DNA of 64,000 nucleotides from assembly GCF_030813715.1 (NCBI RefSeq), contig NZ_JAUSUZ010000001.1, forward strand, positions 7,564,001 through 7,628,000, read 5' to 3'. Source of the DNA: Catenuloplanes indicus (GTDB taxonomy: Bacteria; Actinomycetota; Actinomycetes; Mycobacteriales; Micromonosporaceae). Position numbers and translations under genes: made by a program. Below the pieces are notes generated by a model. The model saw only the letters and a program-made list of their open reading frames with translations. It had not been told where the DNA came from and did no database searches. This document shows positions 44,692-53,106 of this stretch, piece by piece (within the stretch, counting starts at the first letter, position 1; each line of letters starts with the position of its first letter).

Positions 44692-46295
44692 CGGAGAGCG
44701 TGCCGGTGCTGGTCGTCGGCGGCGGGCCGGCCGGGATGGCGGCGGCGCTGGCCGCGCGGCGGCACGGTGCCCGCGTGGTGCTGGTCGAGGCCGGCGACGA
44801 CCTCGGCGGGCAGTTCTGGCGGCACCTGCCGGCCGAGCGTGCCGGCGCGCGCGAGGAGCTGCTGCATCACGGCTGGCGGCGGTTCCGGCGGATGCGGGCG
44901 GCGCTGCTGGGCGACGACGGCTGCGAGGTCGTGCTGAACGGGCACGTCTGGTCGGCCGGCCGGCGGGACGGCACGCCGCCGCTGATCCACGTGGTGGCCG
45001 GCGAGCCGGACGGGAGCGGGCGCCCGCCGCGCACGTTCGACCCGGCCGCGCTGATCCTCGCGACCGGCGCGCAGGAGCGCACGCTGCCGTTCCCCGGCTG
45101 GGACCTGCCCGGTGTCTTCACCGCCGGTGCCGCGCAGGCACTGGCCAAGGGCGAGCGGGTCGCGGTCGGCCGCCGGGTGCTGGTCGCCGGCGCCGGGCCG
45201 TTCCTGCTGCCGGTGGCGCGGAGCCTGATCCGTACCGGTGCGCAGGTCGTGGGTGTGGTCGAGGCCGCCGGACGGCGGCAGCTGGCCACGGGCTGGGGTG
45301 CGAGGCCCTGGCGGCTGTTCGCCGCGAGCGCTAAGGCCGCAGAGCTCGGCGGATACGTGTGGGACCTGGCCGCGAAGCGGATTCCCTATCTGACCGGTGC
45401 GGCCGTGATCACCGCGCACGGCACCGGCCGGGTCGAGGCCGTCACCGTCGCCGGCCTCAGCCCGGACTGGGCGCCGCGGCCCGGCACCGAACGCCGGATC
45501 GAGGCCGACGCGGTCTGCGTCAGCCACGGCTTCGTGCCGCGCACCGAGCTGGCGGTGGCCGCGGGCTGCGCCACCGGCCCGGACGGCGCGGTGACCGTCG
45601 ACGCCGGCCAGCGCACGTCCGTGGCCGGCGTGTTCACCGCGGGCGAGCTGACCGGCATCGGCGGCGTCGACCTGGCGCTGGCCGAGGGCGAGATCGCCGG
45701 TGCGGTCGCCGCTGGTGGCCGTCCGGCCGGGCGTGCGCTCCGGGCCCGCCGGGTGTTCCGCGAGTTCGCCGGACGGCTGGCCGCCGCGCACCGGATCGGT
45801 GCCGGCTGGCAGGCGTGGCTGGACGACACGACCACGGTCTGCCGCTGCGAGGACGTGACCGCCGGTGACCTGCGCCGCGCCGCGCGGCTGACCGAGGCGC
45901 GCGGCCTGCGTTCGCTCAAGCTCACCACCCGCGCCGGCCTCGGCATCTGCCAGGGCCGCACCTGCGGCCGCGCGGTCGAGGACATCCTCACCGCCGCCGG
46001 CCCGGGCTTGCTCGACACCGGGCGCACCGCACGGCGGCCGATCGCCGTCCCGATCCGCCTGGCCGAACTCGCCGCCACCATCGTGCCCGAGGCGTCCGGC
46101 GAGGCGGACGGCGGATCGCCGGCTGAAGCGGGCGCTCCGGCCCCGGAAACCGCCGCTTCGGTGCCGAGAGCCGCTTCGGTGCCGCGAACCGGGACGGCCG
46201 CGGCCGGCACCGGCCGGGACGGACACACCCCGAGCGATCCGCACGACAGCGTTGCCGGGAATGTCCGCAGGGGACCACAGGAGGGCCGTTCATGA
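44688..46295 (+). CDS. D-hydroxyproline dehydrogenase, FAD/NAD(P) plus BFD-like subunit
   Basis: This 535-residue pyridine-nucleotide-disulfide-oxidoreductase-like protein (HcnB/SoxA-type) has the FAD motif VVGGGPAGMAAALAARRHGA, LILATGAQERTLPFPGWD, a second dinucleotide motif VLVAGAGPFLLPVARSLI and FTAGELTGIGGVDLALAEG. A C-terminal BFD-like [2Fe-2S] domain carries CRCEDVTAGDL and GLGICQGRTC. The final 80 residues are disordered Ala/Pro. It completes the three-part dehydrogenase. The GTG start overlaps the upstream gene and the stop overlaps the next. Confidence 0.87.
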   Translation: MTESVPVLVVGGGPAGMAAALAARRHGARVVLVEAGDDLGGQFWRHLPAERAGAREELLHHGWRRFRRMRAALLGDDGCEVVLNGHVWSAGRRDGTPPLIHVVAGEPDGSGRPPRTFDPAALILATGAQERTLPFPGWDLPGVFTAGAAQALAKGERVAVGRRVLVAGAGPFLLPVARSLIRTGAQVVGVVEAAGRRQLATGWGARPWRLFAASAKAAELGGYVWDLAAKRIPYLTGAAVITAHGTGRVEAVTVAGLSPDWAPRPGTERRIEADAVCVSHGFVPRTELAVAAGCATGPDGAVTVDAGQRTSVAGVFTAGELTGIGGVDLALAEGEIAGAVAAGGRPAGRALRARRVFREFAGRLAAAHRIGAGWQAWLDDTTTVCRCEDVTAGDLRRAARLTEARGLRSLKLTTRAGLGICQGRTCGRAVEDILTAAGPGLLDTGRTARRPIAVPIRLAELAATIVPEASGEADGGSPAEAGAPAPETAASVPRAASVPRTGTAAAGTGRDGHTPSDPHDSVAGNVRRGPQEGRS

Positions 46296-47215
46296 GTTCC
46301 GCACCGATCGATCTGCGCGGGGTCATCGTCGCGACCGCGTTGCCGTTCAAGGAGAACGCGTCGGCGCCGGCGGGGCTGGAGGTGGATTATGACCGCTTCG
46401 CGGAGCACTGTGACTGGCTGATCGGCAACGGGTGCCGGGGCGTCGGGCCGAACGGGTCGCTGGGGGAGTACTCCGCGCTGACCGACGCGGAGCGGCGCAA
46501 GGTGGTGCAGGTCGCGGTGGAGGCCGTGGCGGGGCGCGGCGTGGTGGTGGCCGGGGTGCACGGGCCGGGCTGGCATCAGGCGAAGCACTGGGCGGAGCTG
46601 GCGGCAGAGGACGGCGCGGATGGCGTGCTGGCGCTGCCGCCGACCATGTACCGGGCCAGTGACGCGCAGGTCGTCGAGCACTTCAGTAAGATCGACGAGG
46701 TCGGCCTGCCGATCATGATCTACAACAACCCGGTCGACACCAAGGTGGACCTGGTACCGCGCCTGGTCGCGGAGATCGCCCAGCTGCCGCACGTCTCCGC
46801 GATCAAGGAGTTCAGCGGTGACGTGCGCCGGCTCTTCGAGATCCGGGAACTCTGCGACATCGACGTGGTCGCGGGCGCGGACGACGTGCTGTTCGAGCTG
46901 ATGGTGGACGGTGCGGCCGGCTGGTTCGCCGGCTTCCCGAACGCGTTCCCGGCCGAGTCCGTGGAGATCTACGACCTGATGATCGCCGGTAAGGTCGCCG
47001 AGGCGCGCGAGCTCTACAAGCAGCTGGTCGCGGTGTTCCGCTGGGACTCGCGCACCGAGTTCGTCCAGGCGATCAAGCTGAGCATGGAGATGGTCGGCCG
47101 GTACGGCGGCCCGTGCCGCCCGCCGCGCGGTGCGCTCACCCCGCAGCACGACGCCCAGGTTCGCGCGGACATGCACCGCGCGATCAAGGGCCTCGAAGAA
47201 TATCGAGGAAGGTAG
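46292..47215 (+). CDS. 1-Pyrroline-4-hydroxy-2-carboxylate deaminase (DHDPS family)
   Basis: This 307-residue TIM-barrel aldolase-family protein has GVGPNGSLGEYSALTDAER (the GTTGE-like loop), the catalytic Tyr in PIMIYNNP and the Schiff-base Lys in VSAIKEFSGD. In hydroxyproline operons this family member deaminates 1-pyrroline-4-hydroxy-2-carboxylate to alpha-ketoglutarate semialdehyde. The family alone would also allow dihydrodipicolinate synthase or N-acetylneuraminate lyase activity, and context decides. The start overlaps the previous stop by 4 bp; the next gene begins directly after its stop. Confidence 0.88.
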   Translation: MSSAPIDLRGVIVATALPFKENASAPAGLEVDYDRFAEHCDWLIGNGCRGVGPNGSLGEYSALTDAERRKVVQVAVEAVAGRGVVVAGVHGPGWHQAKHWAELAAEDGADGVLALPPTMYRASDAQVVEHFSKIDEVGLPIMIYNNPVDTKVDLVPRLVAEIAQLPHVSAIKEFSGDVRRLFEIRELCDIDVVAGADDVLFELMVDGAAGWFAGFPNAFPAESVEIYDLMIAGKVAEARELYKQLVAVFRWDSRTEFVQAIKLSMEMVGRYGGPCRPPRGALTPQHDAQVRADMHRAIKGLEEYRGR

Positions 47216-48220
47216 ATGAGAGCCGCGCGGATGTTCTCCGCGGTCGACTCGCACACCGAGGGCATGCCGACCCGGGTGATCACCGGCGGCATGGGCGTGA
47301 TCCCGGGCGCGACCATGAACGAGCGCCGCCTGCACTTCATCGCGCACCTCGACCACATCCGCCGGCTGCTGGTGAACGAGCCACGCGGGCACGCGGCGAT
47401 GAGCGGCGCGATCCTGCAGCCACCGACCCGGCCGGACGCGGACTTCGGCGTGCTCTACATCGAGGTCTCCGGCTGCCTGCCGATGTGTGGGCACGGCACG
47501 ATCGGCGTCGCCACCGTGCTGGTCGAGACCGGCATGGTCGAGGTGGCCGAGCCGGTCACCACGATCCGGCTGGACACCCCGGCCGGGCTCGTGGTGGCGC
47601 AGGTCGCGGTGCAGGACGGCCGGGCGCGGCACGTCACGCTGGAGAACGTGCCGGCCTACTGCGAGCGGCTGGACGAGACGATCGCGGTGCCCGCGCTCGG
47701 CAAGGAGATCACGTACAGCCTCGCGTTCGGCGGCAACTTCTATGCCATGGTCGACCTGGAGCAGATCGGCCAGCCGTTCGACCGTGCGCACAAGCAGGAG
47801 ATCCTGACCGCCGGCCTGGCGATCATGGACGCGATCAACACGCGGGTGCCGCCGAAGCACCCGACGATCGACGGCGTCGACCACTGCCACCACGTGGAGT
47901 TCATCGCGCCCGGCTCGGACGCCACGCTGTCCCGGCACGCGATGGCGATCCACCCGGGCTGGTTCGACCGGTCGCCGTGCGGCACCGGCACCTCGGCCCG
48001 GATGGCGGAGCTGCACGCGCGCGGCGAACTGCCGCTGCACCGCGACTTCGTCAACGAGTCGTTCATCGGCAGCCGGTTCACCGGCAGACTGATCGGGGAA
48101 ACCGACGTCGGCGGCCGCAGAGCGGTGCTGCCGACGATCACCGGGCGGGCCTGGATCACCGGCTTCGGCCAGTACGTGCTGGACCCGGCGGACCCGTACC
48201 CCGAGGGATTCGAGTTCTGA
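47216..48220 (+). CDS. 4-Hydroxyproline 2-epimerase (proline racemase family)
   Basis: This 334-residue proline-racemase-fold enzyme has two catalytic Cys, in LPMCGHGTIGVATVLV (about residue 90) and SPCGTGTSARMAEL (about 254). The double Cys separates racemase/epimerase from 3-hydroxyproline dehydratases, which carry Ser or Thr at the first position. It converts trans-4-hydroxy-L-proline to cis-4-hydroxy-D-proline, the substrate of the dehydrogenase encoded upstream. It abuts the deaminase gene without overlap. Confidence 0.92.
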   Translation: MRAARMFSAVDSHTEGMPTRVITGGMGVIPGATMNERRLHFIAHLDHIRRLLVNEPRGHAAMSGAILQPPTRPDADFGVLYIEVSGCLPMCGHGTIGVATVLVETGMVEVAEPVTTIRLDTPAGLVVAQVAVQDGRARHVTLENVPAYCERLDETIAVPALGKEITYSLAFGGNFYAMVDLEQIGQPFDRAHKQEILTAGLAIMDAINTRVPPKHPTIDGVDHCHHVEFIAPGSDATLSRHAMAIHPGWFDRSPCGTGTSARMAELHARGELPLHRDFVNESFIGSRFTGRLIGETDVGGRRAVLPTITGRAWITGFGQYVLDPADPYPEGFEF

Positions 48221-48230
48221 TGGGAGACGA

Positions 48231-49613
48231 ATGGTGACTGACGTGGAGCCACTGCTCGCGGCGGCCGACGCGGCCCGGCCGGCGATGCGGAAGGCGAGCG
48301 CCGCCACCCGGGCGGACTGGCTGGACGCGGTCGCGGACGCGCTCGACGAGGCGCGGGACGAGCTGGTCCCGCTCGCGCGGGAGGAGACGCACCTGCCGGA
48401 GGCGCGGCTGACCGGCGAGCTGGGCCGGACCACGTTCCAGGCCCGGTTGTTCGCCGAGGGGCTCCGCACCGGTGAGCTGACGCCGGTCCGGGTCGATCCG
48501 GAGGATCCCGGCTGGGGCATGGGACCGCGCCCGGAGCTGCGCCGCACGGTGGTGCCGATCGGGCCGGTACTGGTGTTCGCGGCCGGCAACTTCCCGTTCG
48601 CCTTCAGCGTGTTCGGCGGCGACACCGTGTCCGCGCTGGCCGCGGGCTGCCCGGTGGTGCTCAAGGCGCATCCCGGGCATCCGCGCCTGTCCCGCCGTAC
48701 CGCCGGGGTGGTGGTGGACGCACTTCGCGCCGCAGGCGCGCCGGACGGCGCGTTCGGGCTGATCGAGGGCGTCGAGGAGTCGATCACCGTGTTGCGCGAT
48801 CCACGGATCCGGGCGGCCGGGTTCACCGGGTCGACGGCCGGGGGGCGCGCGCTGTTCGACATCGCGGCGTCCCGTCCGGACCCGATCCCGTTCTACGGCG
48901 AGCTGGGCAGCGTCAACCCGGTCGTGGTCACGCCGGCCGGCTGGGCCGAGCGCGGCACCGCGATCGCGGGGGAGTGGGTGGGCTCGCTGACGCTCGGCGC
49001 CGGCCAGTTCTGCACGAACCCGGGTGTGATCCTGGTGCCGGACGCGGACGCGTTCGTCGCCGCGGTCGAGCCGCCGGTGCCCGGGCGCATGCTCTCGGAG
49101 TCGATGGAGCGCAACCTCGCGGCGCGGGTCGACGAGGTCGCCGCGCTTCCCGCGGTGCACCGGGCCGCCCAGAGCGAACCCAACGACCAGGGGGTACGGA
49201 CGACCGTGCTGGCCGTCTCGGCGCCCGAGGTGATGGCCGACCCGCGCGCGCTGGACGTCGAGATGTTCGGCCCGGCCGGCCTGGTGGTCGGCTACTCCTC
49301 GCAGGACGAGCTGGACGCGGTGCTGCGGCTGGTCCCCGGGCAGCTCACCGGCACGATCCAGGCGCACAGCACGGACGACGACCCGGTGGCGCGGCACGTG
49401 GCCGGCGCGCTGGAGGACCGGGCCGGGCGAATCGTCTACAACGCGTGGCCGACCGGCGTGACCGTCTCCGGCGCGCAGCACCACGGCGGTCCGTGGCCGT
49501 CCACCACGGCGCCGACCAGCACGTCGGTCGGGCTCGCCGCGATCAGCCGGTGGCAGCGCCCGGTCACCTACCAGGGCGCTCCGGCGTCGGTGCTGCCCCC
49601 GGAGCTGCGATAG
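48231..49613 (+). CDS. Alpha-ketoglutarate semialdehyde dehydrogenase
   Basis: This 460-residue aldehyde dehydrogenase has the cofactor region VFAAGNFPFAFSVFGGDTVS, ALAAGCPVVLKAHPGHP, AGFTGSTAGGRALFD, the catalytic Glu in FYGELGSVNP and the nucleophile Cys in GAGQFCTNPG. The sequence style (AHPGHPRLS) matches the NADP-dependent ketoglutarate semialdehyde group. It makes alpha-ketoglutarate, the final pathway step. ATG 48231 has GGGAG upstream; the next codon GTG is an alternative start. It is the last gene of the operon, followed by a strong hairpin. Confidence 0.9.
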   Translation: MVTDVEPLLAAADAARPAMRKASAATRADWLDAVADALDEARDELVPLAREETHLPEARLTGELGRTTFQARLFAEGLRTGELTPVRVDPEDPGWGMGPRPELRRTVVPIGPVLVFAAGNFPFAFSVFGGDTVSALAAGCPVVLKAHPGHPRLSRRTAGVVVDALRAAGAPDGAFGLIEGVEESITVLRDPRIRAAGFTGSTAGGRALFDIAASRPDPIPFYGELGSVNPVVVTPAGWAERGTAIAGEWVGSLTLGAGQFCTNPGVILVPDADAFVAAVEPPVPGRMLSESMERNLAARVDEVAALPAVHRAAQSEPNDQGVRTTVLAVSAPEVMADPRALDVEMFGPAGLVVGYSSQDELDAVLRLVPGQLTGTIQAHSTDDDPVARHVAGALEDRAGRIVYNAWPTGVTVSGAQHHGGPWPSTTAPTSTSVGLAAISRWQRPVTYQGAPASVLPPELR

Positions 49614-49625
49614 AGCTCGGTCATC

Positions 49626-49659
49626 ATCGTGTCGGCCGGGAGTACCCGGCCGGCACGAT
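49626..49659 (+). terminator. Terminator of hydroxyproline operon
   Basis: A 15-bp stem (ATCGTGTCGGCCGGG with CCCGGCCGGCACGAT, one T-G wobble) with loop AGTA lies 13 bp after the operon stop and ends where the gntR operator begins. Confidence 0.7.
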
Positions 49660-49675
49660 GTGACATTGTATTGTC
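49659..49675 (+). promoter_or_regulatory. GntR-type motif/promoter of gntR (site B)
   Basis: TGTGACATTGTATTGTC lies 5 bp before the gntR ATG at 49681 and contains the dyad GACA-N6-TGTC. A -10-like TATTGT (49669-49674) is positioned for initiation at the ATG, so transcription is probably leaderless and autoregulated. Confidence 0.6.
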
Positions 49676-49680
49676 CGGGT

Positions 49681-50364
49681 ATGGAGCGTGGTCGGGTGAG
49701 TGCATCGGTCATCGGCCCGGTGGCCGTCGGGGCGAGCCTGCGCGGCACCGTGGAGGACGCGGTCGCGGCCGCGATCGTCTCCGGTGAGCTGGCCCCCGGC
49801 ACGCTGGTCACCGCGCCCACGCTGGCCGCCCGGTTCGGCGTCTCCGCCACGCCGGTCCGCGAGGCCATGCTCAACCTGCAGAAACGCGGCTTCGTCGACG
49901 CGGTGCGGAACAAGGGCTTCCGGATCACCGACGTCAGCGAGCAGGACCTGTGGGAAATCGTCCGGATCCGGCAGGACCTGGAGGGCCCGCCGATGCGCGA
50001 CGTCGCCCGCACGCTGCAGCCGGAGGCCGCGGCCGAGTTGCGGGTCAAGGCGCAGGCGATCGTGGACGCGGCCGCGGCGGCCGACCTGGCCGGCTATCTC
50101 GCCGCGGACATGGCATTCCACCTGCGGCTGCTGGAGCTGCACGGCAACCGCCGGCTGACCGAGATCGTCGAGGACCTGCGACAGCAGACGCGCATGGTCG
50201 GGCTGGCCGACATGGTCGGCACGGCCGAGCTGGCCCGGTCCGCGGCCGAGCACCACAGCCTGGTCGACCTGCTCGAGGCGCGTGACGGCCGGGGCGCGGA
50301 GACCTTGCTCAGGGCGCACATCGGTCACGTGCTCGGCTGGTGGAACGGCCGCGCCGAGGACTGA
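49681..50364 (+). CDS. GntR/FCD-family regulator of hydroxyproline catabolism
   Basis: This 227-residue regulator has an N-terminal GntR winged helix (residues 20-85, with TAPTLAARFGVSATPVREAM) and a C-terminal FCD ligand domain with DMAFHLRLLELHGN and the metal/ligand His set completed by AAEHHSLVDLLEARD and LRAHIGHV. The position right after the operon and the shared 17-bp motif make it the likely pathway repressor, responding to hydroxyproline or a pathway intermediate. The ATG at 49681 is supported by the leaderless promoter geometry. Confidence 0.88.
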   Translation: MERGRVSASVIGPVAVGASLRGTVEDAVAAAIVSGELAPGTLVTAPTLAARFGVSATPVREAMLNLQKRGFVDAVRNKGFRITDVSEQDLWEIVRIRQDLEGPPMRDVARTLQPEAAAELRVKAQAIVDAAAAADLAGYLAADMAFHLRLLELHGNRRLTEIVEDLRQQTRMVGLADMVGTAELARSAAEHHSLVDLLEARDGRGAETLLRAHIGHVLGWWNGRAED

Positions 50365-50451
50365 TCGCCCGCACGTCACCGCCCGATGTGAGGCGGGTGT
50401 TCTTGTGTCTCCGGCCGACACATATGTGCTCGCCGTTCTCCACCGGCGCTG

Positions 50452-50468
50452 TGTCACATACTACTGTC
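50452..50468 (+). promoter_or_regulatory. GntR-type motif downstream of gntR (site C)
   Basis: TGTCACATACTACTGTC is the third copy of the shared 17-base pattern, with a -10-like TACTGT (50462-50467). It could drive a transcript into the alpha/beta hydrolase gene at 50787 or a short upstream frame starting at ATG 50476. Confidence 0.5.
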
Positions 50469-50637
50469 TGACCTTATGCTGCCGCTGCCGGTTCATCGCG
50501 CACGACCCGCCGTCGTCCGGCGGATCGCGACCCGGGTGGCCTGATGACGAACGGCACGAGCGTCGAGAAGCGGCGACCGGGCCACCGTGTCCGGTGAACC
50601 TCGCCACGAGTACACGAAGCGCCTGCTGTGGCCGCAC

Positions 50638-50653
50638 CCAGGATAAATCCTGG
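50638..50653. promoter_or_regulatory. Palindrome upstream of S33 hydrolase
   Basis: CCAGGATAAATCCTGG has perfect 7-bp arms around AA, 134 bp before the hydrolase start. It looks like a transcription-factor site; no factor can be assigned. Confidence 0.4.
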
Positions 50654-50786
50654 ACGGGAGGCCGCGCGGCGAAGAAACGCGCGGCCCGCGCCGCTCCGGG
50701 AAGGGCCGCTTCATGAACGAGCTTGCGAGTGCATCACCGGTTCAGCACCGACCACGCCGGAACCGCGACGCTGAGGGGAGTCCGGC

Positions 50787-52061
50787 ATGATCGAATATCC
50801 GATGCCCGGTGCGTGGGTGCGGGAGTTCACCGTCGACGTGCCGCTGGACTGGGACGCCCCGGACGCCGGCACGATCGAGCTGTTCGTGCGCGAGTTCGCC
50901 GACCCGGAGCGGCGGCACGGCGACCTGCCGCTGCTGACCTATCTGCAGGGCGGCCCCGGCGGCGCGAACCCGCGGTTCACCGGCGTCGACGGCTGGCTGG
51001 CCGAGGCGCTGCCGCACTACCGCGTGGTGCTGGTCGACCAGCGTGGCACCGGCCGCAGCTCGCCGATCGACGGTCACGTGATCGCCTCGGTCGCCGACCC
51101 CGGCGGCTACCTGCTCAAGTTCCGGGCCGACTCGATCGTCCGGGACCTTGAGCACGTGCGCCGCACCCGGTACGAGGGCCGGTGCTGGGCCACGATCGCG
51201 CAGAGCTTCGGCGGCTGGATCACGCTCACCTACCTGTCCACCGCGCCGGAGGCGCTGACCGCGTGCTACGTCTGCGGCGGCATCCCCGGCATCCCGGCCG
51301 ACCCGGACGAGGTCTACCGCCACACGTTCGACCGGGCCGCCGCGAAGACCGCGGACTTCTACCGCCGATATCCGCAGGACGCCGGGACGGCCGGCGCGAT
51401 CGCGGACCGGCTCGCGGCCGGCGACACCGTGCTGCCGGACGGCTCGCCGCTGTCCGTGCGGCGGTTCCAGACGCTCGGTGGCGACCTCGGCTTCGGCCGC
51501 GGCCACCTGCGCCTGCACTGGCTGGTCTCGGAGGCGTTCACCCGGGACGGCCGGCTCACCGACGGGTTCCTGGAGTCCGTGCTGGTCAGGACGTCCAACG
51601 CGACGAACCCGCTGTTCTGGACCCTGCAGGAGACGATCTACGGCGACGGTACGAACGGCCCGTTCCGCTGGTCCGCGCAGCGCGAACGGGACCGCCGTCC
51701 GGAGTTCGCCGAGGACCGCCGGCCGCTGCTGTTCACCTCCGAGATGGCGTTCCCCTGGCTGTTCCACGAGGTCCGCGCGCTGCGCCCGTTCGCGGCCGCG
51801 ATGGAGCAGCTGGCCGCGGTGGAGACCTGGACGCCGCTCTACGACCCGGACCGGCTCGCGGCCAACCCGGTTCCGGTCGCGGCCGTGGTCTACCACGACG
51901 ACCTGTTCGTGGACGAGGGGTTGCAGCGGCGGACGCTGGCCCGGCTCGGCAACGCGACCGCGTGGATCACCAACGAGTTTGAGCACGACGGGATCGGCAG
52001 CGGCCGTACGTTCACCCGCCTGCGGGAGATGGTCCGCGACCGAGGAGGGGAACTGAGATGA
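50787..52061 (+). CDS. Proline iminopeptidase-like alpha/beta hydrolase (S33)
   Basis: This 424-residue protein starts MIEYPMPGAWVREFTVDVPL. It has the oxyanion motif LQGGPGGANPR, VVLVDQRGTGRSSP, the nucleophile elbow IAQSFGGWITLTYL, a long cap domain, and late acid and His (VVYHDDLFVDEG, FEHDGIG). The GGPGG plus DQRG combination is typical of prolyl aminopeptidases. Next to a hydroxyproline pathway, release of N-terminal Pro or Hyp from collagen-type peptides is an attractive role (inference). GAGGGGAG precedes the ATG. The stop overlaps a 29-codon frame by 4 bp. Confidence 0.82.
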   Translation: MIEYPMPGAWVREFTVDVPLDWDAPDAGTIELFVREFADPERRHGDLPLLTYLQGGPGGANPRFTGVDGWLAEALPHYRVVLVDQRGTGRSSPIDGHVIASVADPGGYLLKFRADSIVRDLEHVRRTRYEGRCWATIAQSFGGWITLTYLSTAPEALTACYVCGGIPGIPADPDEVYRHTFDRAAAKTADFYRRYPQDAGTAGAIADRLAAGDTVLPDGSPLSVRRFQTLGGDLGFGRGHLRLHWLVSEAFTRDGRLTDGFLESVLVRTSNATNPLFWTLQETIYGDGTNGPFRWSAQRERDRRPEFAEDRRPLLFTSEMAFPWLFHEVRALRPFAAAMEQLAAVETWTPLYDPDRLAANPVPVAAVVYHDDLFVDEGLQRRTLARLGNATAWITNEFEHDGIGSGRTFTRLREMVRDRGGELR

Positions 52062-52147
52062 CCCAGCCGCACGTCACCGGATTCCTGGCCGGGATCGGCA
52101 CCGGCTGGACCGCCCGCGCGGTCGCGGTGGACACCATGCTTGCCTAG
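52058..52147 (+). CDS. 29-residue frame coupled to S33 hydrolase
   Basis: The ATG overlaps the hydrolase stop (ATGA pattern, with GAGGAGGGG upstream), and the frame encodes MTQPHVTGFLAGIGTGWTAR then AVAVDTMLA before TAG. It overlaps the 3' end of the convergent sulfotransferase by 4 bp. The sequence reads like the start of a longer protein cut off by the sulfotransferase locus, so it may be a truncated gene. No family recognised. Confidence 0.35.
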   Translation: MTQPHVTGFLAGIGTGWTARAVAVDTMLA

Positions 52148-53022
52148 CGCAGCAACCAGGTCACCAGATCGGGCGGTGCGAGCTCGGCGACGCGGCGGTG
52201 GAAGTGGGCAAGGTCCGCCTCGCCGGCCAGCGCCACGCCCTCGCCCGACCGGCCGGACCGGAAGAACGCGGCGCGGCTGCGGAACGGGACCACGCGCGGC
52301 ACCAGCTCCTCCGCCCGGGCCCGCATCCGGTCGAACGAGGCCGCCTCGACCAGCTCCGGCCAGGCGCCGTCCGGGATCGTCACGCCCAGCTGCGCGGCCA
52401 GCGCGCGCATCACGCCGGGCAGATCCGCGGAGAGGTCCGCGTAGTGCAGCAGCGCCACGTTCGGCTCGTCGCGCCGCCGCCACGCGTCGGACAGGTGCCA
52501 CATCAGGTGCTGGAGCGAGTGCGGCTCGGTGCGCAGGTCCTCGACCTCCTCGTGGATCCAGCGGGAGATCCAGGCGGCCGGCTCGACCGGCTCCGGGTCG
52601 GGCATCTCCGCCGTGGTGATGCCCAGCGACGCCCGCACCACGTCCAGGTCGATGTTGCGCCACTGGTGGTAGGTGGAGAGCGCCACGTCCAGCGGATGCC
52701 GCGCCCCGACCAGGTACGTCACGTCGGCGCGCAGCGGGAGCCCGTCCAGCGGCGTGTGCGTCTTCAGGACCCGGCGGCCCGGCTGCCGGTCCAGCCCGGC
52801 GCGGATCGCCTCCACCGGCACCATCCTCATGTCCACCCACGGCGACAGGTCGTCCAGCGGCGTGCCGAGACCGGACCGGCGCAGGAGCAGCAGCGTGCAG
52901 ATGGTCTGGATCCAGGTGGTGCCCGCCTTGATCGGCGTCGCCACCACGACGTCACCCGGCCGCAGCGGCACCTCGCTCCAGCGCGCGCTGTCCTCGCGGT
53001 CGTTCACGTAGTGCGTCAGCAC
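52144..53022 (-). CDS. Sulfotransferase family protein (SULT-like)
   Basis: This 292-residue cytosolic-type sulfotransferase has the PAPS P-loop TPIKAGTTWIQTICTLLLL (residues 29-47), then RVLKTHTPLDGLPL, LVGARHPLDVALSTYHQW for the 3'-phosphate and FFRSGRSGEGVALAG near the C-terminus. The pattern is closer to eukaryote-like sulfotransferase domain 1 than the enzyme at 12946, so the two are not duplicates. The GTG at 53022 (VLTHYVNDRED) has GGAG upstream; longer starts are poorly supported. Acceptor unknown. Confidence 0.85.
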   Translation of the reverse strand: MLTHYVNDREDSARWSEVPLRPGDVVVATPIKAGTTWIQTICTLLLLRRSGLGTPLDDLSPWVDMRMVPVEAIRAGLDRQPGRRVLKTHTPLDGLPLRADVTYLVGARHPLDVALSTYHQWRNIDLDVVRASLGITTAEMPDPEPVEPAAWISRWIHEEVEDLRTEPHSLQHLMWHLSDAWRRRDEPNVALLHYADLSADLPGVMRALAAQLGVTIPDGAWPELVEAASFDRMRARAEELVPRVVPFRSRAAFFRSGRSGEGVALAGEADLAHFHRRVAELAPPDLVTWLLR

Positions 53023-53106
53023 GGTCTCTCCGTTCGCTCTCGGTGATGCCCGGCCAGTCTGGGGTGCGCGCACCCGGCCGGGCCAGGCCGGAAGGTGGTA
53101 CCGGCT

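Larger units (their letters stand above)
50365..50786. other. 422-bp gap with operator motifs, no firm gene
   Basis: The gap contains a perfect palindrome CACATATGTG (50419-50428), motif site C (50452-50468), a possible 22-codon ATG frame at 50476-50544 that starts 7 bp after site C, a second palindrome (50638-50653) and an inverted repeat GGCCGCGCG/CGCGCGGCC around 50660-50690. No protein-like longer frame stands out on either strand. Confidence 0.5.

Noticed and set aside
45386-48862. Very long minus-strand frame opposite the hydroxyproline operon
   Set aside because: The plus strand has five recognisable enzymes with correct motifs; the minus translation has no recognisable domain.
50476-50544. 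22-codon leaderless gene after motif site C (MLPLPVHRARPAVVRRIATR...)
   Set aside because: Placement is suggestive, but composition is ordinary for random frames here and there is no family match; mentioned only in the gap description.
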